Origin: Trichobilharzia regenti
Taxonomy: Eukaryota > Platyhelminthes > Trematoda > Strigeidida > Schistosomatidae
Length of the DNA stretch: 64,000 nucleotides
Assembly: GCA_944472135.2 (NCBI GenBank)
Contig: OX235265.1
Span: 43,683,459-43,747,458 of the forward strand
Reading direction: 5' to 3'
Part shown: positions 58,425-64,000 of the stretch, one piece after another
How positions within the stretch are numbered: the first letter of the stretch is position 1
Layout of the letters: every line of letters starts with the position of its first letter
Made by a program: the position numbers and the translations under genes
The notes under the pieces: model-generated
Seen by the model: the letters and a program-made list of their open reading frames with translations, nothing else
Told to the model about the DNA's origin: nothing
The model's database searches: none

Positions 58425-59180
58425 AACTGACTTAAATTATTTATATTTTAATAAATAATACACGTTGTTTCTAACTCTCAGGTTAATTTATTGCACAGTG
58501 TTTTTTTATTAATCCAGGATCTCCAAGTAAAAACGTAATCTATGGTGTATCAATAGACTCAATGATATTTATTCTAATCCCTTATGACAAGTTTCCTTGG
58601 TCCCCGCAAAAAAATACACACCAGCAGGTTGAAAGGCAGTTAAAAAATGTGAGTGAGTACATTTCGGTACCTGAGGACATAAGTGAATGATTGCAGCATT
58701 AATAAACGGGGAAAATTTGATATATGTTGTGCTCAGTGAATCTAGTAGACTACCGATACTCATCGGTTTATCTCTAGTGATTAACTACAACAAAACTACT
58801 GATTTATACTCAGAACGGAACATAATAATGATAGAATAAGGAAAATTTCAACTACCAATATTTGAAACATAAGGCAGACATGTGTGTCACAAGAATTCGA
58901 GTGAAAGACCACATATTTTTTTAACGGAAATATCTTTTGTTTCATGAGGCAACAGGATAACAAGGATTCGATTTACTTAAGATAGCCTTAAAAGTTGGAA
59001 AAGCAATACAAACCCCTAAATTTCCAGACTTTAATTTCCTTGAATATTGTTTGTATAAACAAAAAAATATAACTGCGTAAACACAACCAAAAAAATGAGC
59101 CAAAATTAAAAATATTTTCTAATTTAATAGTCTGCCAATAAGATGAGAAAATATTTTGATACCTTTGAGTGATGTTAGCA
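58425..59180. other. unrecognised stretch
   Basis: No supportable gene. A minus-strand frame at 58569..58763 has an acceptor-like CCTCAG but no donor or homology. Confidence 0.4.
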
Positions 59181-59184
59181 CTTT

Positions 59185-59527
59185 TTAGGATAACAAGATG
59201 ACACTGATGAAAACAGTGAATAACAACAAGCTTTTCCTGAATTTTGCCGGACGACGAGGGGCGGGGACTGAGAAGACACAAAGTTTTTTTGGATATTTCA
59301 GTGAAACTGATCTTGATAGACGAGTCGTTACATATCGAATTCGTTCAACGAGACGAACAAGGATGAAAAGTGATGTGAATGGAGTTGCACTTCTAGAATT
59401 TGGCCAAAATTTACAATTTTTAAAGTTCAAAGAAGGCCGGCTACTTTTTCTTAAACGTTTAATACAAGAAGGCCAAATTCCAACATATATATGTGTCAAA
59501 TTACATATATCCATCTCTGAAACATAG
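59185..59527. other. overlapping open frames on both strands, unidentified
   Basis: About 110 codons are open on both strands over the same bases (plus: NFAGRRGAGTEKTQSFFGYF; minus: PSLNFKNCKFWPNS). The local G+C is higher than the surroundings, which suggests a repeat or a former coding segment rather than chance. No family was recognised on either strand. Confidence 0.3.
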
Positions 59528-59559
59528 CAAAGAACCTGATCCTAAAGGACTAACAGGCA

Positions 59560-59802
59560 TTAAACAATACAACTGCGCGCCATCTGTTTGTCACTGGTCA
59601 TATACCGGATGATCTGAGGGTGTTCAAAGTAATCAGCAGGCAAGAAGAAATCTAGCTTGCTACGTTTTGCTGACGCAGTCAACATCAAAAGATTAAATCC
59701 AAATGTATCTAAGCAGAAAGAGATAGTGGTGAATCTTCCACTACGCTGATGATTTAACTTACAAAACAAAGTATAAAATTCTATTATGTTACACATTTTC
59801 AT
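59560..59802 (-). other. unidentified open frame
   Basis: The minus-strand frame includes SKLDFFLPADYFEHPQIIRY. It lies next to the previous unidentified block and may belong to the same repeat. No homology recognised. Confidence 0.25.
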
Positions 59803-60179
59803 TTATATTCTGTCATGTTTAAAAATCTTACTCTTTCTTCCAAACATTACTCACTAATTTTTCCTGTTTTGCTATTTTATTAAACCATAATTTCTGTGAA
59901 TGCGCAGTCTGTTGTTGTTGGAGGAGATCTAACTGAAAGCAAAATATTGTTCGCTCACACGTCTTGTTCTAAGATTAATCATGGGAGTATTAAAAGACAC
60001 TCTTTCTACTTAACATTTTTTTCTACTCAGAAAATTTGTTGAACTCTGTCCGTGTGTGTCCAAGCATATTTGTCTAGTTATCCTATTCTATCCTATCTAT
60101 CTATTTAACCCCTTATAATTTAAAAATTTAAACCATTCCGGATCTAGGACACTCTCAGTTCCTACAAGTTACTCCTTAC

Positions 60180-60243
60180 CATCACGAAAAAGCATGTTCA
60201 AATCTTTCATGTAATTTATAACTTTGTATCGTTGAGAAGGATC
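60180..60243 (-). CDS. candidate short upstream exon of the KIDINS220-like gene
   Basis: A 64-nt open segment on the minus strand sits between a good acceptor (TTATTTCCAG) and a consensus donor (GTAAGG). It reads DPSQRYKVINYMKDLNMLFRD plus one base. That last base (G) combines with the CG that opens the exon at 56523 to keep the frame, so the phase fits. No convincing similarity to the matching part of vertebrate KIDINS220 is visible: that part is membrane-spanning, whereas this peptide is charged. A chance phase match has a one-in-three probability, so this could belong to another transcript or be spurious. Confidence 0.33.
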
Positions 60244-60244
60244 C

Positions 60245-61384
60245 TGGAAATAATGAAAGATGATCTCGTATAATCATGATGCATTCGTCGTTCAAATTTA
60301 TTGATCTGTAGAATCATTTCAAGCTTTTATTTACTAATTATTTTGATGTAGTCGCCTACTGTGATCTGGCTAGCTCAATGGTGTGGCTTTCATTGTCTTT
60401 CGACACAACGCTTTTAGAGCAGACTTTACTGTGGAATGAACTTAACTGAATTCCCCATGAAGGATACAATTATCCCTCCTCACCATTTTGGTAGTGATTT
60501 CTTGTTCATTTGCGTTTAATATAGATGGCTTGAGGACTTGGAATTCGACTTTTCTGTTGTGTGACTTATTCTCTCTAAAGTAAAATCTTATCTGAAGACT
60601 AAATTTTCGCATGATGAAAACATTATTTATTATTATTATTAAAATCATGTCATCAGGATTTAAAAGCAGTTTGCAGCAGTAAAACGGCGAGGTAATAATG
60701 GCTTTACGATTTGTTATTGCGGTTCATTGGTTAGTTACACGCCACTTAAACTTACATACTATTCACAATAAAAGATGTCAAGATTAAAATAGGTCATTTA
60801 GACTTATGTTTCATTCACCAAAGTTATTTACTGTTCATAAAGACTCACTTAACCTTTCTTAATAGACACAGAAAATGATTTTATAAGTACTTGAAGTTTT
60901 CGGTCCATTGAACTGTATATTTTTTGGATGAATGCTTACTTGTGTGCTTCATAGTTTGAAAGTATACACTTGATGAAGCTCTCACGGATTCTTAATTTAG
61001 CGTGGCAGCTATCTTGTGAAATATGGATTCTTGTGATTCTCCATTAGTTTCAAATACATTCGCTTAGAGTGATGTGTTGTTGAATGTAATCCTTTGTCGC
61101 CTATCTTCATGGAATATCTTTGAGTAGTATAGACTTTACTCTGGTTCCCATGACAGTTATACATCATAATATGTATTATTATGTAAAACGAAGTAGCATT
61201 ACGCGAAAGCTTGATATTAGTTCGAAAGGAGAACTACTGTCCTTTTCATTAGGCAGTTACATGAACTATACATTTGTCTAAACAATAGTGAATTTTGTGA
61301 ACTGATACAAAATTACAAAAATTCTGCATCTTGATACTTCACAGGAGATAAAACAAATCTTCTATTTCTATCCTATTTTATCCC
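60245..61384. other. unrecognised A/T-rich stretch
   Basis: No splice pair, repeat family or coding frame could be supported. Confidence 0.4.
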
Positions 61385-62320
61385 CTTACTTACCCATTGA
61401 AACATAGGGCTACAAGATAGAGTTTTGAGGCTTTTTTGGGGATGGGGTTGTTAGTCTCATGTTCAACCTTCCCTCTTTACTAGTCTTATTACTGGGTTAA
61501 TTATTATTATTGTTCACTTGGGTTCCTAGTGGAACATAGGGCTTCAGCTGCACGTCTCCACTTCTTTCTGTCTTCTACCGTACTTTCCACCTGCATCCAT
61601 CTTAGTCCATACTGTTTCAACTCCTCTTCACACTATCTCTTCCATATCGTCCTTGCACTGACATCCCACTCGCCGCTTCCCTTCCGGCCTGATTCCTTTC
61701 GAGCAATAGCCTGACGCGCGATGTCACCCAGCGGTCTGCTCAGCGAGTGTCCAATCCATCTCCACTCTCTCCTGCATATTTGCTGTTTTTAGGCGATTGG
61801 TTCTTGTTTTGTTTGCCTTTGCCCATAGTTTCTTGTTGGTGATTTTTTCCGGCCCGGCCATCTGATCTTCAGCATAGATTCAGCGAAGAGAGTTGTTGAT
61901 GAAGGTCTGCAACAGGCTGTTGGAAATATTCTTTGTCACCCGCCCGCCAAGTTTCTGATCCGTATAAAAAAGTGACTTGACGTTTGTGCTGAAAATCCGA
62001 CCGAATTTTGTTGTTAATGCTGAGTGACAGCGGAAGATTTCCAGATTGGTTGTTTCAGGTTGATGAATGTGTTTCTCGCCTTCCCGGTTCCCACTCGATT
62101 TGACATCCTCGTCCGTTCAGACTGCCTGTAGTTGAGACAATGCTCAATGCTAGGTAAGTGAATGAAGTAACCTCTTTTAAATCCCCACTCGTTGATGGTG
62201 ATCGACGCTGAATGTTGCTGCTGCTTTAATGAGGTATAGGAATGCGTCGGCCGGGAATCGAACCCAGAACTATATGCATAGTTGGCGAGCATTCTACCGT
62301 TGTGCCACCGACTCAGAATT
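61385..62320 (-). mobile_element. tRNA-headed SINE, family B, split by a LINE insertion
   Basis: The 3' half (61385..61500: tail, GGGGTTGTTAGTCTCATG body, TTACTGG) and the 5' half (62222..62320: GAGGTATAGGAATGCGTCGG, B box GGGAATCGAACCCAG, head GTTGTGCCACCGACTC) are collinear parts of one reversed SINE, separated by an RTE-like LINE tail. A short TTAAT repeat flanks the insertion. Confidence 0.78.
61501..62221 (-). mobile_element. RTE-like LINE 3' fragment nested in SINE
   Basis: Minus-strand copy whose 3' end (AAGCCCTATGTTCCACTAGG, then AATAATAATAAT) lies at about 61505. It carries reversed post-RT blocks (ITINEWGFKRGYFIHLPSIE, RTRMSNRVGTGKARNTFINL) and is 5' truncated at about 62221. Confidence 0.78.
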
Positions 62321-62389
62321 CCTATCCTTTATCCATCTCTATACCGTATAATTTCTGTTATTTTATACCCTTTTCACTTCTATCACTTA

Positions 62390-62960
62390 TCTAGGCAGTA
62401 TCTTTTCTAATATAGATAGGGCAGATACGGATGTCAAAATCAGTCACCAAGAGTGAAAAAGCAAGATACACCTTAACTGTTCTCAGATCAGTGTAGAAAT
62501 CTATCGCACTCAGCGTTGATAACAAGATGCAGATCTGTAATACACCAATTTCAAGTCGGTGCTTCTGTATGCTTCAGAGACTCGACACATCTTGAGGAAA
62601 GCAGTATCAACAGGTTGCTGAAGACTTTCATCAATAGCTACCAACAATGGTTCAATCAATAGTGAAGATCAGATGGTTGGTCAGAAAGTATTGATAGCAC
62701 GGATATCTGGCATTGAATGAATCAGGATTTGGCATATACTGGGGAAACCGTCGAGTGACATTACGGACGAGATTTTTAGAGTGGGGTTCTCAAAGGAAAT
62801 GATGAGAGTGGTGTTCGAAGGGGAGGGGGTAGATCGTGTGAGAAGGAGATAAAGGCTAATTTGCTAGCTGTGAAGTCAGTTAAAAAGACTGTAGGGCACT
62901 CAGTGAATTGGCGATCTAATGCCGGAGCTTATGTTCCACTTAGAACATTAGGAGATGATA
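62390..62960 (+). mobile_element. RTE-like LINE 3' fragment
   Basis: Plus-strand remnants (TYLGSIFSNIDRADTDVK, KARYTLTVLRSV) through a W-I-GIYWGNRR-type scrap to a tail TTATGTTCCACTTAGAACAT. Frameshifted. Confidence 0.68.
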
Positions 62961-62964
62961 ACAA

Positions 62965-63690
62965 GAAGTGTTATCTTTCCAGTCCTAATGGCTGAAGTGA
63001 TGGAAACCTTTATATTTTTCGTAAGTACACGAGACTACTTAAAACATAAATAATAAATCTACTCAAATAAGCATTCACACTTATGAGAATTTTTCAAAGT
63101 CTAAATCATGACGTAAAAATAATGCTACGTACATACAGTCGAAGTTAATGACCCTACAGAAATTAATTGCTTTATTGAAATAAACATACACTATAATAAA
63201 TAAAACTTGACTTTTAATTTTTATGTCCTGAGGCTTGCTAAAATAGTTATTTCTATAATTTGCCTTTTTAATAATTACTTACATGCTAAACTTGTTAAGA
63301 TTTGTGACTAGAAACACGCTATGTGTGTGTTAAACAAATAATCAAAAAGAAAAAAAGAATACTTATTCAAAGACTTTAATGCATAATATACAATTTACCT
63401 AGGGGTATTTAATGTGTCTTTTGCTGAAGTTTTGAATAAGCGCTAATTTCATCATCTGACAGCCAAATGTAAACATAAATGTTTGTCTGGACAAGACAGT
63501 GGAAAAAAAATTCGCCAGATTGTACTTTAATTATAAATTTTTTTGTCAGTAGGCTAAGTATTGTACACATTAAATAGCTTAGATATTGAATTGCTCAAAT
63601 GCACAAAATTATATACTACTAATTGGCTGTCGTGAGTAGCTACATACTAATAACATCAACCAGCATATGTTAAGCAGGCGTAGATGAAAT
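62965..63690. other. unrecognised A/T-rich stretch
   Basis: No supportable feature. Confidence 0.45.
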
Positions 63691-63694
63691 ATTT

Positions 63695-63935
63695 GTGCAT
63701 CGGTGGTACAGCGGTAGAGTGCTCGCCGACCATGCAGGTGGTTTGAGTTTCAATCACCCGTCAACGCACTCCTTTACCTCGCTAAGCCAGTAATAAGACT
63801 AGTAAAGAAGAAAGGCTGAGCATGAGGCTAGCAACCACATCGTGTAAAAATAATCACCACTGCTACAGAAGCTTGAAACACCTAGCTTGAAGTTCTATAT
63901 TTCACTGGGAGCGTACAGGAATAAAAAAGGATGAA
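63695..63935 (+). mobile_element. tRNA-headed SINE, family B
   Basis: Direct copy: GGTGGTACAGCGGTAGAGTG head, decayed B box, GAGCATGAGGCTAGCAACC body and GTTCTATATTTCACTGGGAG tail followed by an A-rich end. Confidence 0.82.
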
Positions 63936-64000
63936 ATATTTGACTACGATGACAAGAAAATTACTGATCTACTAAGTTATCTAGAGTAAAGAATAAAAGT

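Noticed and set aside
59198..59260. CTGATGA followed by an AGTGAATAAC segment as another hammerhead
   Set aside because: The GAAA core and pairing stems are absent.
1..64000. CRISPR arrays, operons, bacterial promoters or rRNA
   Set aside because: Spliced eukaryotic exons, SINEs and microsatellites throughout; no regularly spaced repeats of CRISPR type and no rRNA-like sequence were seen.

Overview
The window is AT-rich animal DNA with no bacterial features. Protein-coding sequence is sparse and split by long introns, and the rest is packed with retroelements: Penelope-like elements (PLEs), RTE-like and CR1/Jockey-like LINE fragments, a Ty3/Gypsy scrap, and at least four tRNA-headed SINE families. 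One SINE family carries a hammerhead ribozyme of the Sm-alpha kind known from blood flukes. Together these point to a schistosome or a close trematode relative; the species cannot be fixed from the sequence alone.

The host gene is a minus-strand homologue of KIDINS220/ARMS, the ankyrin-repeat and KAP P-loop membrane scaffold. Eight exons (56523 down to 1894) join in a single reading frame with matching phases at every junction, and a ninth short exon (60243..60180) is a weaker candidate. They cover the KAP-family domain, including two membrane segments, the degenerate Walker B strand, the conserved WPY-T-WLI-YLE block and the start of the C-terminal tail. The ankyrin repeats and Walker A loop would lie upstream, beyond the right edge, and the 3' end lies beyond the left edge. 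Everything else lies in introns of this gene, the largest about 17.7 kb (28406..46146), or upstream of the first confident exon.

Layout: 0-9 kb holds the last two exons, RTE fragments and a 1.4 kb PLE palindrome. 9-22 kb holds SINE mosaics, a CR1-like fragment, a second PLE palindrome and several RTE fragments around two exons. 22-34 kb holds more RTE, a third PLE palindrome, a Gypsy fragment, one exon and a fourth PLE palindrome that itself carries a SINE. 34-46 kb holds LINE pieces and a 257 bp hammerhead-bearing element with a target-site duplication. 46-57 kb holds three exons, SINEs and a 1.37 kb PLE copy with a GIY-YIG endonuclease frame, a hammerhead ribozyme and a 14 bp target-site duplication. 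57-64 kb is mainly SINE/RTE insertions, some nested.

The most interesting signals are the ribozyme-bearing PLE and its miniature derivative, the repeated fold-back architecture of PLE copies, and two SINE families whose 3' tails copy the tails of the two LINE lineages present, which suggests which LINE mobilises which SINE.
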